Notes under the pieces: model-generated
What the model was told of the DNA's origin: nothing
What the model saw: only the letters and a program-made list of their open reading frames with translations
Databases searched by the model: none
Program-made: the position numbers and the translations under genes
Part shown: one piece after another, positions 35,702 through 43,169 of the stretch
How positions within the stretch are numbered: the first letter of the stretch is position 1
How the letters are laid out: every line of letters begins with the position of its first letter
NCBI RefSeq assembly: GCF_018063565.1
Contig: NZ_JAGPBB010000007.1
Coordinates: 1 to 64,000, forward strand
DNA length: 64,000 nt
Direction of reading: 5' to 3'
From: Rhodoferax sp.
Lineage (GTDB): Bacteria > Pseudomonadota > Gammaproteobacteria > Burkholderiales > Burkholderiaceae_C

Positions 35702-35741
35702 TTTAACTTGGCTTCTGTCTCGAACAGCGTCTTCATAGAGG
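35702..35741 (+). repeat. Upstream repeat element, copy 3
   Basis: TTTAACTTGGCTTCTG, then GAACAGCGTCTTCATAGAGG; the right half is identical to copy 1. TTGGCT is 71 nt before the ATG at 35779. The gap-free match with copies 1, 2 and 4 makes common descent clear. Confidence 0.78.
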
Positions 35742-35778
35742 TGTCGAGATTGACGACGAACATTGAAAGAAAACTGCA

Positions 35779-36138
35779 ATGAGCACCATGACCATCACCA
35801 TCGAGCGCACCCCACGCACTGTCCAACTTGGCGACATCGCCCTGCAAGTCGAAGAGTTGAGTCTCACCTTGCCCTTTGCCCGCAAGCCCTGTGGCCTGAG
35901 CGAGCTTGGCGGCGGAAATCCAGAAATTGTCCTGGTCACAGAGACTCGCCAGATGAACACTTCGGAATTTGACGAGTTTGCGGCCAACCTGCTGTGCTCA
36001 CGCACCTGGCTCCAAGGTCGAGGTGGTACTACACGCGAAGGCAGCCTGTGCGTCGAGGTCTGCGCGTCGGGTCGGCCCTACCTTTACGTCAACCCTGAAG
36101 GCGGCGACTATGCCAGGTACGTGGCCCGTCTCGGATAA
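35779..36138 (+). CDS. Small phage accessory protein, unknown
   Basis: A 119-residue beta-rich protein starting MSTMTITIERTPRTVQLGD. It has no membrane segment or known motif. Cys residues at scattered positions do not form a zinc pattern. It sits behind repeat copy 3 and has a GAAAGAAA-rich region before its ATG. Confidence 0.6.
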   Translation: MSTMTITIERTPRTVQLGDIALQVEELSLTLPFARKPCGLSELGGGNPEIVLVTETRQMNTSEFDEFAANLLCSRTWLQGRGGTTREGSLCVEVCASGRPYLYVNPEGGDYARYVARLG

Positions 36139-36163
36139 GCCAATTGATCAAAAAAGAAGCCAA

Positions 36164-36203
36164 ATTGACTTGGCTTCTCCATCAAACAGCGCGTTACTAG
36201 AGG
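36164..36203 (+). repeat. Upstream repeat element, copy 4
   Basis: ATTGACTTGGCTTCTCC, then AAACAGCGCGTTACTAGAGG; TTGGCT is 64 nt before the ATG at 36234. Only this copy carries a flanking perfect palindrome, GAAGCCAA-ATTGAC-TTGGCTTC (36156-36177). The equivalent reading frame ends SALLEASQPTQRKS just before the next start. Confidence 0.8.
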
Positions 36204-36233
36204 CATCGCAACCAACCCAACGAAAGAGCTGAA

Positions 36234-36599
36234 ATGACCAACCCCACACAAACACTTGCCACCCAGAACGAGTCCTGGGGCTTTTGGGGCACCATGAACG
36301 AGCACGCCAGCGCCGCTTGGCCAATTGCATCGACAGCGATTGCCACAGCCACAGGGTGTGAACCTGAACAGATCCGAGCCTTCCTGGACAGTCGTTATGG
36401 TCGCCACTTCGCTGATGAAGTTCAAAATGGACTCTTTGTGGGAGCCCGTCTTGAGGAGGCAATTGACACAGCCACCGCCAAGTGGATGGGTTGGCGCATC
36501 AACCTGCAGACCAGCAAAGAGTACGGCATCCCGCGCGGCATGGCCTATCTGAGCGGGTTTGTGGTGCACGCCGCCATCGACGATGAACTCGCCGCCTAA
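36234..36599 (+). CDS. Small phage accessory protein, unknown
   Basis: The 121-residue protein starts MTNPTQTLATQNESWGFWG and contains ATGCEPEQIRAFLDSRYGRHFADEV, a likely globular helical core. It shows no transmembrane or catalytic motif. It follows repeat copy 4 directly and is the last plus-strand accessory gene before the convergent minus-strand genes. Confidence 0.62.
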   Translation: MTNPTQTLATQNESWGFWGTMNEHASAAWPIASTAIATATGCEPEQIRAFLDSRYGRHFADEVQNGLFVGARLEEAIDTATAKWMGWRINLQTSKEYGIPRGMAYLSGFVVHAAIDDELAA

Positions 36600-36630
36600 A
36601 GCACGCGCAAGATGACCGACGGAAAGTCGA

Positions 36631-37026
36631 TCAAATTCTCTTAAATGCTTTTAAAAAGTGCGTCGGATGTTTATGAAAGCGAATGTGGTCCGGCGAATTC
36701 AATGGGCGGCTTTCTTCAGAAAACGCGGGTGCGATGTATCCCCACTCCGCTTTCATCGAAAAGTAAACGACGTAATCAATTTTGACGCCTTTCCACTTGT
36801 TCTCTACGTTGACATCTTCGTGGGTAGTTTTCAGGCTCTTGACCTGAATGCGATAAAAGCGGTTGTCATCGGCAACCACCAGATCCGTCTTCATACCATG
36901 GTCAATCGCCGGTACGAGAACCTCCCATCCATCGCTTAATAACCAAGCTGCCAACAGGTTCTCGAAAGACAGTTGTTTATGAGCCGTAAGGGTTGTTTGT
37001 TTGATTTCCGCATTTCTGACAGGCAT
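36631..37026 (-). CDS. Small PD-(D/E)xK endonuclease-like protein
   Basis: The 131-residue protein shows the nuclease core pattern K47-T-D48-L-V-V followed by Y-R-I-Q61-V-K63 (TDLVV and YRIQVKS), as in small PD-(D/E)xK resolvase-like or intron-associated endonucleases. The N-terminal helices (LSFENLLAAWLLSDGWEVLVP) fit that fold. It probably acts on DNA, for example in recombination, defence or homing. Its placement between the convergent accessory cluster and the early operon suggests a mobile or accessory gene. Confidence 0.68.
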   Translation of the reverse strand: MPVRNAEIKQTTLTAHKQLSFENLLAAWLLSDGWEVLVPAIDHGMKTDLVVADDNRFYRIQVKSLKTTHEDVNVENKWKGVKIDYVVYFSMKAEWGYIAPAFSEESRPLNSPDHIRFHKHPTHFLKAFKRI

Positions 37027-37287
37027 AGCATCACCTCGATAGGTTATGCCATATGACAGCCTGTGGTGGCTTCCTGTATACGGACCGAGGCAGCTGTTGC
37101 CGACCTCCCAGTTACGTTACCTTACTGCTTACTAGCAGCAACGAATAGTGAAGGCTGCCAACCTCACCAAACAAGTTCTCCTTGCAAGGGTGTAGACACT
37201 ATTCTCAGACTCAGTAGAGCCGTAACGTTGTTGATTGCCGAACTGTATTTCGACGGGCCACCAATGTCAACATCCTCAAGCGACAGG

Positions 37288-38604
37288 CTATCGTATCGGA
37301 GCAACACTTGGACTTCTTTGGATTGACACTTCACTGTTGGTCCCTTCCAAAGACATGTCTGATTGCGTCAATGTATTGAAGTCGCTTCCGTCGGACTCTC
37401 TCTTGGCAAACTTTCCACTCCAGTCCTGCCAGCGCCGAACAATCACGTCGACGTACTTCGGATCAAGTTCCATCAGTCTGGCTAATCTGCCGGACTTTTC
37501 TGCGGCGATCAGGGTGGTGCCGGAGCCACCGAACGGGTCCAGCACGACGTCACCGGGTTTGCTGGAGTTGCGGATGGCACGCTCCACGAGTTCGAGCGGT
37601 TTCATGGTTGGGTGCAAATCGTTCTTGTGAGGCTTGTTGATCTGCCACACATCACTCTGATCGCGGTCACCACACCAATGGTGCCTGGCACCTTCGGGCC
37701 AACCATACAGAATCGGTTCGTACTGGCGCTGGTAGTCTGAACGCCCCATGGTGAACGTGTTCTTGGCCCAGATGATGAACGTTGACCACTTGCCGCCAGC
37801 AGCGCGAAACGCCGCCTGCAGCACATCGAGCTCGCTGGATGACATGGCCACATAGATCGCTCCGATGCAATGGGTCATGATGGGCGTCAGTGCATCCAGC
37901 AGGAAGTCGTAGAAACCGTCGCCCAGGTTGTCGTTCAAAATGGCGCGGTCTTTGCCACGCATCTTGTCCTTGGCACTGTTGGCGTAGTTGACGTTGTAGG
38001 GTGGGTCGGTGACGGTCATGTCCGCCCGTTTGCCCTGAAGCAGTACCTCATAACTGCTGGCATCGGTGGCATCGCCACACAGCACCCGGTGGCCACCAAG
38101 CAGCCAAACGTCGCCAGGACGCGAGATCACTGTGGGTTGCGCCTCGGGTACCTCGTCGTCGCCGGTTTGGCCCACATCGCCGTCCTTGCCCTCGAACAGG
38201 TGGGCCAGCGCATCGGCATCAAAACCGGTCAGGGATAAATCGAAATCGTCGTCTCGCAGCGCATCCAGCTCCACCCGCAACATCGCGTCATCCCATCCCG
38301 CCAACTCGGCAGTACGGTTGTCAGCGATCACCAGTGCCCGGCGTTGGATGGGCGTCAAGTGATCAAGCACGATCACAGGGATGGATTCAAGACCGAGTTT
38401 TTGCGCCGCAGCAAGCCTGCAGTGACCGGCCACCAAGATGCCATCACTGCCGACCAGACAGGGGTTCGTAAAGCCAAATTCAACAATCGAAGCGGCGACC
38501 TGTGCCACCTGCTCCAGCGAATGTGTGCGCGAGTTGCGGGCATAGGGCAGCAGTCTGGCGGTCGGCCATTGCTCAATGTGAGTGCTCATCCATCGCTCAG
38601 ACAT
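37288..38604 (-). CDS. ParB-domain/DNA adenine methyltransferase fusion
   Basis: The 438-residue protein has an N-terminal ParB-like domain (about 12-110: LLPYARNSRTHS, GHCRLAAAQKLG, IADNRTAELAGWD) and a methyltransferase domain with catalytic D200-PPY and, later, DPFGGSGTT, the S-adenosylmethionine motif. Catalytic motif before FxGxG is the beta-class order, and DPPY favours N6-adenine. Phages use such enzymes to shield DNA from restriction. It overlaps the M15 peptidase gene by 8 bp. The paralogue at 39024-40463 has SPPY instead. Confidence 0.92.
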   Translation of the reverse strand: MSERWMSTHIEQWPTARLLPYARNSRTHSLEQVAQVAASIVEFGFTNPCLVGSDGILVAGHCRLAAAQKLGLESIPVIVLDHLTPIQRRALVIADNRTAELAGWDDAMLRVELDALRDDDFDLSLTGFDADALAHLFEGKDGDVGQTGDDEVPEAQPTVISRPGDVWLLGGHRVLCGDATDASSYEVLLQGKRADMTVTDPPYNVNYANSAKDKMRGKDRAILNDNLGDGFYDFLLDALTPIMTHCIGAIYVAMSSSELDVLQAAFRAAGGKWSTFIIWAKNTFTMGRSDYQRQYEPILYGWPEGARHHWCGDRDQSDVWQINKPHKNDLHPTMKPLELVERAIRNSSKPGDVVLDPFGGSGTTLIAAEKSGRLARLMELDPKYVDVIVRRWQDWSGKFAKRESDGSDFNTLTQSDMSLEGTNSEVSIQRSPSVAPIR

Positions 38605-39046
38605 GGCACAGACCTCTGGTGTAAACCGTCTTGCCTGCGGCCAGACTGGCTGTCAGTAGTTCGGGCACAGTTCCCGGTTGACCGACCGACAAGTGTGCCC
38701 AGCGGCCAAACTCATGAATGATTTGCACACAGGGCAGTTTCATCTGCTGGGCGGTTTGACATACCAGCAGTGGGGCCAGGCCAGGTACGAGCACATCAGC
38801 GGCGCGACCCAGCACATGGTGGCTGGTCGGGCTGCCACCCACTGCACTGTTGAGTGCTGCGCAGCGATAGCCAGAGGTAATCACCACCGGGCGACCGAGT
38901 TTCACCCGCAGGGGTTCGAGCACGGACTGACACAGCCGACGCAGGTTGTCGATCACCTCAGGCGTCGGATCATTGGCGATGCCACGCCGGGCTGCCAGTT
39001 CCGAGACAATCAGTTCGTTCAATTCAAAGTGACTGGACAACTGCAT
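38597..39046 (-). CDS. M15-type peptidoglycan peptidase
   Basis: The start MQLSSHFELNELI (39046) gives 149 residues and a 23-bp overlap with the upstream methyltransferase. The zinc-binding pattern is clear: VITSGYRCAALN, then S75-H-H77 with D84 in SHHVLGRAADV, and H118 in WAHLS. This is the M15 D-Ala-D-Ala carboxypeptidase-like family, often found as an endolysin. No signal peptide is seen. A cell-wall peptidase among early genes, away from the lysis cassette, is unusual. Confidence 0.85.
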   Translation of the reverse strand: MQLSSHFELNELIVSELAARRGIANDPTPEVIDNLRRLCQSVLEPLRVKLGRPVVITSGYRCAALNSAVGGSPTSHHVLGRAADVLVPGLAPLLVCQTAQQMKLPCVQIIHEFGRWAHLSVGQPGTVPELLTASLAAGKTVYTRGLCHV

Positions 39047-40463
39047 GGTGTTCTTGTCGGCGCCGGGTGGCAACGACCTCAAAAGGTTCTGATGTGGCTG
39101 CAAGAGTGACCGGCACATCGGGGAAGTTCTGTTGGAAACGGATCAGGGCGACGTCCACGTACTGTGGCGCAATCTCCACCAGTCGGCACTGGCGAGCACT
39201 GCGCTGCGCGGCCAGCATGGTTGTGCCGCTACCGCAAAAGGGCTCAAACACGATGTCGCCTGACTGCGTAAAGGCCTCGATGACAAATTCCGGCAGTGCC
39301 ACCGGAAACACGGCCGGGTGATCGATGTCGTGTCCGATCTTGCCCTTGTGGCGCATGATGCGAATCACCGCATCGGCGACCTTGGTGTCTTGGGTGAGGG
39401 TGCCGACATGGTTCCACGCGGTTTTGCTGCCATCCTTGTTACGCATGCCGCCAGCGCTGGTGCCGTCACCACGAAGGTGGGTATCCTTGCCTGCGTAGAT
39501 GCAGGGCACGTTTTTGTTGGGTCGGCGCACTTCAGAGTCCTTGCGGTTGAAGTGAAATACGAACTCAAACGCTGGTGCGAATCGACCATTCCAGTCGCCC
39601 GGCAGGCCCGGACCCTGATCCCAGACGTACCAGCCAAAGCGCCGCCAGCCCTGCTGACGCATCCAGGACAGCCAGCCGTCCCAGTACGGCACGACTTCCT
39701 GGTCCCGGTGGATTAGCCCCAGGTTCACCAGCAACTGGCCGTTGGCTGCAAGTGGTACCTGCGCAAAGACGTTGCGCATCAAGGCGTCCCAGTCAACTTT
39801 TCTGTCGGTGTAGTCGCGCTGACTGGAGTAGGGTGGCGAGGTGAAACATAGTGTGGCCCGCTCGTTTTGCATCAGGTCTGCGATCACCGCAGGATCACCT
39901 GCATCACCACAGATCAGCCGATGCGCTCCGATGAGCCAGATGTCCCCGGTTCGCGATACAGGATTGAGTGGCGCCTCAGGAACATCATCCCCCGCGTCAG
40001 TTGCGTCGTCGCCTTCGGTATCTTCAGCCTGATCCTCATTGGGTTCACCATGGGTGTGCTCGACCATCATGGCTTGGATCTCGGCATCTTCAAAGCCTGT
40101 CAGTGCCATGTCGTAACCGGACTCACACAGTTCGGTGAGTTCCAGGGCCAGCATCGCGGCGTCCCAGCCAGCATCGAGTGCGACACGGTTATCGGCGATC
40201 ACATAGGCGCGCTTCTGGGTGGGTGAGAGGTGTGCCAGTTCGATCACCGGAACTTCGGTCAGTCCGAGCAGGCGCGCACCCGCGAGCCTGCCATGTCCGG
40301 CGATCACGCCATTGTTGCCGTCAACCAGGATTGGATTCGTCCAGCCGAATTCAGCAATGCTGGCAGCAACTTTGGCAATCTGCTCTGGGCTGTGGGTTCG
40401 CGGGTTTCGGGCAAACGGAATCAATCCGTCGACCGTGCGGTACTCGACGTTGAGGGTGTTCAA
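39024..40463 (-). CDS. ParB-domain/DNA methyltransferase fusion (SPPY type)
   Basis: The 479-residue protein repeats the architecture of the downstream fusion: ParB-like N-terminus (about 10-105, with IPFARNPRTHS and GHGRLAGARLLG), an acidic linker (130-165), then a methyltransferase with S209-PPY and FCGSGTT near 425. SPPY is typical of N4-cytosine enzymes, although not proof. The two ParB parts look about half identical, pointing to duplication, while the catalytic domains differ. ParB-like domains may help target DNA. Confidence 0.92.
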   Translation of the reverse strand: MNTLNVEYRTVDGLIPFARNPRTHSPEQIAKVAASIAEFGWTNPILVDGNNGVIAGHGRLAGARLLGLTEVPVIELAHLSPTQKRAYVIADNRVALDAGWDAAMLALELTELCESGYDMALTGFEDAEIQAMMVEHTHGEPNEDQAEDTEGDDATDAGDDVPEAPLNPVSRTGDIWLIGAHRLICGDAGDPAVIADLMQNERATLCFTSPPYSSQRDYTDRKVDWDALMRNVFAQVPLAANGQLLVNLGLIHRDQEVVPYWDGWLSWMRQQGWRRFGWYVWDQGPGLPGDWNGRFAPAFEFVFHFNRKDSEVRRPNKNVPCIYAGKDTHLRGDGTSAGGMRNKDGSKTAWNHVGTLTQDTKVADAVIRIMRHKGKIGHDIDHPAVFPVALPEFVIEAFTQSGDIVFEPFCGSGTTMLAAQRSARQCRLVEIAPQYVDVALIRFQQNFPDVPVTLAATSEPFEVVATRRRQEHHAVVQSL

Positions 40464-40479
40464 GGATTTTGGCTTTCAA

Positions 40480-40521
40480 AAAAGTACGGCCCGCACAACC
40501 AGCACAGTTGCAACGGGCCGT
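40480..40521 (-). terminator. Hairpin terminator, minus strand
   Basis: ACGGCCCG (40486-40493) pairs perfectly with CGGGCCGT (40514-40521). On the minus strand the stem is followed by a T6 tract (plus-strand A6 at 40478-40483), the form of an intrinsic terminator. It lies just upstream of the SPPY methyltransferase gene start and after the H1-like gene. Confidence 0.65.
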
Positions 40522-40541
40522 CAAGGCTTTGAGCATGCGAT

Positions 40542-40578
40542 AAAAAACCCGCTGAGGCGAAGCGCACACAGCGGGTTT
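40542..40578 (-). terminator. Second hairpin terminator, minus strand
   Basis: AAACCCGCTG (40545-40554) and CAGCGGGTTT (40569-40578) form a perfect 10-bp stem with a 14-nt loop, and the minus strand continues in T residues. With the neighbouring hairpin it would stop transcription after the H1-like gene, separating it from the methyltransferase genes. Confidence 0.75.
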
Positions 40579-40650
40579 AGAGGTGAGTGATCAGGCTAAC
40601 TTCAGTCGGGCTTTCAGGCTCTCGGTTTTCAGGGGTGCGATTGGATCCGA

Positions 40651-41550
40651 TCAGGAAGCAGTTTCAACTGCCGCCGGTGCATCCGTCGTTGCTGGTGGCT
40701 CGGCATTTACGGCCACTGCAGGTGCTGCATCGTTTGCAGCGGCCTTCTTGGCAACTGCTTTCTTGGCCTTGGGCTTGTCGGCCGCAACGGTCTTTGCTGC
40801 TGGCTTCTTGGTCGTTGCCTTCTTTGCTGCAGCCTTTTTAGCTGGTGTTGGTGTGACTGGCGTTGGTGTAACCGGCGCGGGTGCGACCGATGCCACAACT
40901 GGTGTCGGCGTTTGAGGACTTGCGGTAGCCTTGCTGAGCTTCTTCGGCTTGGCCGCAGGCGCCTGGATTGCCTTGCTCGCCAATTTGTACCCCGTGCCGT
41001 CGGCGTTAATTTCGACTGCGCCGCTTGCCGCCACTCGTTTGATAGTGGCAGCGATCGAGCCCATCGGGATACCTGCAGCTTTGGCCAACTCGGTTTGCGT
41101 CAGGATCGTAAATGCGTCGCTGCTCAGTTTGGCTGTCAAGACGCTTAGCAGCTTTGTGGGGTTGGATTCCTTCTTGCTCGCAGCAACATTCGCTTTGCCA
41201 CTGGCGGGCATCTTCTTCGGTGCTGCCGCCACAGGTTTAGGCACACTGGCTGCCAGAATTTCTTCAGAGACTTTTTGCACATCGGCGACAAGTTCTGTAG
41301 CAAGTTGCATCACTGCCATCAACTCCTTCTCGATCGATTCGACCATCTTGGAGAGTCGGCCCACGCCCTTCCAGTGGTTGACAAGAGGGCCATCGAGTAA
41401 CTCAAAGACTTGGCCATCGGCGCTGTCAGCGAGTGCTTTGCTCAGTCGATCCGCGTATTTTTTGGCCTCTGTGCGCAGTGCTGTCTGCAGGTTCTGCGTT
41501 ACCACGCCAGTCTTGTGAATTGCCGTCAAGGTTGCTTTTGAAATGGCCAT
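40651..41550 (-). CDS. Histone H1-like protein with Lys/Ala-rich C-terminal tail
   Basis: The start MAISKATLTAI gives 299 residues. The N-terminal half is helical; a winged-helix-like domain lies around 140-205 (LTQTELAKAAGIPMGSIAAT, then RVAASGAVEINADGTGYKL), similar to nucleoid or DUF3489-like domains. The tail has repeated AAKKATTKKPAAKT and KAKKAVAKKAAAN units like histone H1/HctB-type proteins. It probably coats or bends DNA. It is bracketed by two terminators downstream and a 400-bp gene-free stretch upstream, so it may be its own transcription unit. Confidence 0.8.
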   Translation of the reverse strand: MAISKATLTAIHKTGVVTQNLQTALRTEAKKYADRLSKALADSADGQVFELLDGPLVNHWKGVGRLSKMVESIEKELMAVMQLATELVADVQKVSEEILAASVPKPVAAAPKKMPASGKANVAASKKESNPTKLLSVLTAKLSSDAFTILTQTELAKAAGIPMGSIAATIKRVAASGAVEINADGTGYKLASKAIQAPAAKPKKLSKATASPQTPTPVVASVAPAPVTPTPVTPTPAKKAAAKKATTKKPAAKTVAADKPKAKKAVAKKAAANDAAPAVAVNAEPPATTDAPAAVETAS

Positions 41551-41958
41551 GCTGCTTGTCTTTCTGATAGTTCGTATGCGCCGCAATCACGAAAAAACTT
41601 CGCCCTTGCGGCGGGCATGAATTATCGTTCAATGGTCTTGCGATGCATCAAAATCGTGCAAACCTGAGGCCGGTGCAAACTGCCGCAAACCTTGGTTTGC
41701 AGTCTGTCGGTAGGCGAGTCTTGCGCTGTTGCCCCCCGCATTGGATTTTGGTCAGGAAGGACCCCTCGGATTCGAAATGCAGTGCCTGATTGCCGACGGC
41801 CTTTTCACTCCATAGCCGTAAATGTACCGAAAAACAGGCTGGATGTTCAGCCCCGTTTGAACGCCGAAAAGGACAAACTGGCAAAACTCTGGACAAGGGC
41901 TAGACGTATTGACCTCTCTGCCCATTTGACACGGATAAGGTCGCCTGCACTTGTCGGC
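41551..41958. other. Gene-free 400-bp stretch upstream of the H1-like gene
   Basis: No ORF here has convincing coding character on either strand. Near 41575-41605 are GC-rich partial repeats (GCCGC/GCGGC) that could pair. The stretch likely holds the promoter of the H1-like gene, with an AGAAAGAC-type ribosome site close to 41550. I see no further identifiable element. Confidence 0.4.
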
Positions 41959-42363
41959 TCAGCCTTTCTTTTTGCGGCTGTCGTTGAGCCTTTGTGCCAC
42001 CAATTGCATGGACTTTTGCCAGTTTTGCCACGCAGTGGTGCGGCACATGCCAAAGCGGGTGCAGATGTCTCGCCAGCCATAACGCTTGGCCCGCATCCAG
42101 ACCAGATGGCGTTGCTCGACCTCAAGCCACTCCACCCAGGTCATGACCTCGAGCATCTGCTCGACGTCCTTCGGTGTTGGTGGGAAGCGGCAGACTTGGC
42201 GTTCATCGCGTGCCAGGAGCTCCCACTGGCAGCGCACGATCGTCGGCCAGGCGTTGAAGTAGCCTTGCACCTTGGCCGAAGGCAGTCGCCTGGCTGTGAC
42301 CGCAGCGTTCTCGAAGCGATTGGCCACGTCTTCCTGTGTCCACGGTGTTTCGCGCTCAGCCAT
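41959..42363 (-). CDS. DUF6362-like helix-turn-helix protein
   Basis: Starting MAERETPWTQEDV (42363), the 134-residue protein resembles DUF6362 phage proteins. The C-terminal part holds a helix-turn-helix-like YGWRDICTRFGMCRTTAWQNW motif (about residues 98-118), suggesting DNA binding. The tail is Lys-rich. It overlaps the upstream gene by 8 bp and could regulate late transcription, but this is inferred from position near the end of the early operon. Confidence 0.75.
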   Translation of the reverse strand: MAERETPWTQEDVANRFENAAVTARRLPSAKVQGYFNAWPTIVRCQWELLARDERQVCRFPPTPKDVEQMLEVMTWVEWLEVEQRHLVWMRAKRYGWRDICTRFGMCRTTAWQNWQKSMQLVAQRLNDSRKKKG

Positions 42364-42565
42364 GACGTGTCCTTGGTGTGCCATACAGGCGCTCCCCAAT
42401 GCGACGCACCAGTTCCCGCTCAAGGTAGTCCAGTCGCTGGTCTTCGGCGCTGACCACCAGGATGTTCTGATCGCGCCAACCGCGCTCTTTCATGGCATCC
42501 AGGTCAGTGACTTTGGGCTGCAAGCGACCCATGGGGCATTGGTAGTGGTGGGTGGGAACCTTCAT
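42356..42565 (-). CDS. Small phage early protein, unknown
   Basis: A 69-residue protein from MKVPTHHYQCPMGRLQPK, with a charged helical C-terminus (DQRLDYLERELVRRIGERLYG). Only one Cys is near the start, so no zinc finger is visible. It begins one base after the stop of the RuvC-like gene and overlaps the DUF6362-like gene. Confidence 0.6.
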   Translation of the reverse strand: MKVPTHHYQCPMGRLQPKVTDLDAMKERGWRDQNILVVSAEDQRLDYLERELVRRIGERLYGTPRTRHG

Positions 42566-42566
42566 T

Positions 42567-43031
42567 TCACACCTCTTGCGTGTCAAGTGCCCAGTGCAGG
42601 ATGGCAAGAGCGTCGGCTTCGTTGTCGTCGGCGACAGTGTGACCAAGGGCGCGCATCGCAGCGATGACCTCAGCCTTGCTAGCGTTGCCTTTACCGGTGG
42701 CGCGCTTCTTGATCGTGCCCACTGGCACACCCTGGTAAGGAATGCGGTGGTGCTCGCACCATGAGGTCAGTGTGGCCATCAGGCCACCGTAGACATGGGC
42801 GGCATCTACTCCTGCGTGTCGGCGCACTTCCTCAAAATAGACCGAGTGAATCTCGTCAGCCAGTGCCGGAACTTCTGAGAGCCAGCGTTTGAAGCGCAGG
42901 TAGCGCATGCCGCCGCCCTCAAAGCGCTGCGACCTGAAACTGACAAAGCCGTGGGTGATCTGGCCGTCACGCGAAATCAAGGCCCAACCGGTGGTGGTGC
43001 CAAGGTCCAAGGTAAGGATTGTGTTGTTCAT
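42567..43031 (-). CDS. RuvC-like Holliday junction resolvase
   Basis: The start MNNTILTLDLGTTTGWA (43031) gives 154 residues. The RNase H-like fold is shown by D9 in LDLGTTTGW, an acidic residue in YFEEVRRH (about 67-74), and the C-terminal acidic block ADDNEADALAI. These are the metal-binding residues of phage RuvC-like nucleases. It would resolve branched DNA from replication and recombination before packaging. It follows the primase-helicase gene across a 138-bp gap with a long inverted repeat. Confidence 0.85.
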   Translation of the reverse strand: MNNTILTLDLGTTTGWALISRDGQITHGFVSFRSQRFEGGGMRYLRFKRWLSEVPALADEIHSVYFEEVRRHAGVDAAHVYGGLMATLTSWCEHHRIPYQGVPVGTIKKRATGKGNASKAEVIAAMRALGHTVADDNEADALAILHWALDTQEV

Positions 43032-43052
43032 GAGGTGTGTCATTTCTGGGGT

Positions 43053-43152
43053 GGTCTGACACAGTCGTCACAGCTTGTCGTAACTTCCCATAAGGCGCGC
43101 GTCACGCGCACGTGTAGAGACTAACGAGGGACTGTGACGACTGCGTCAGACC
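43053..43152. repeat. 21-bp inverted repeat between primase-helicase and RuvC-like genes
   Basis: The arms (43053-43073 and 43132-43152) match at 20 of 21 positions, with the shared core CTGTGACGACTG, around a 58-bp centre that itself contains a GCGCGCGTCACGCGC-like palindrome. Such a structure could be an attenuator, an RNA-processing site or an origin/helicase loading site. It is the longest perfect-type hairpin I found in the window. Confidence 0.75.
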
Positions 43153-43169
43153 GATGGTTTGTCATGGGG

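Noticed and set aside
33830..36203. Upstream repeat elements called as ordinary sigma-70 promoters
   Set aside because: TTGGCT and TTCATA/TTACTA at 18 bp are poor matches, and conservation extends well past the hexamers, so I report them as repeats of unknown role.
41692..42453. Plus-strand open frame of 253 codons across the gap near 41.7 kb
   Set aside because: It runs antisense to the DUF6362-like gene and has no recognisable domain; the part in the gap has no ribosome site.
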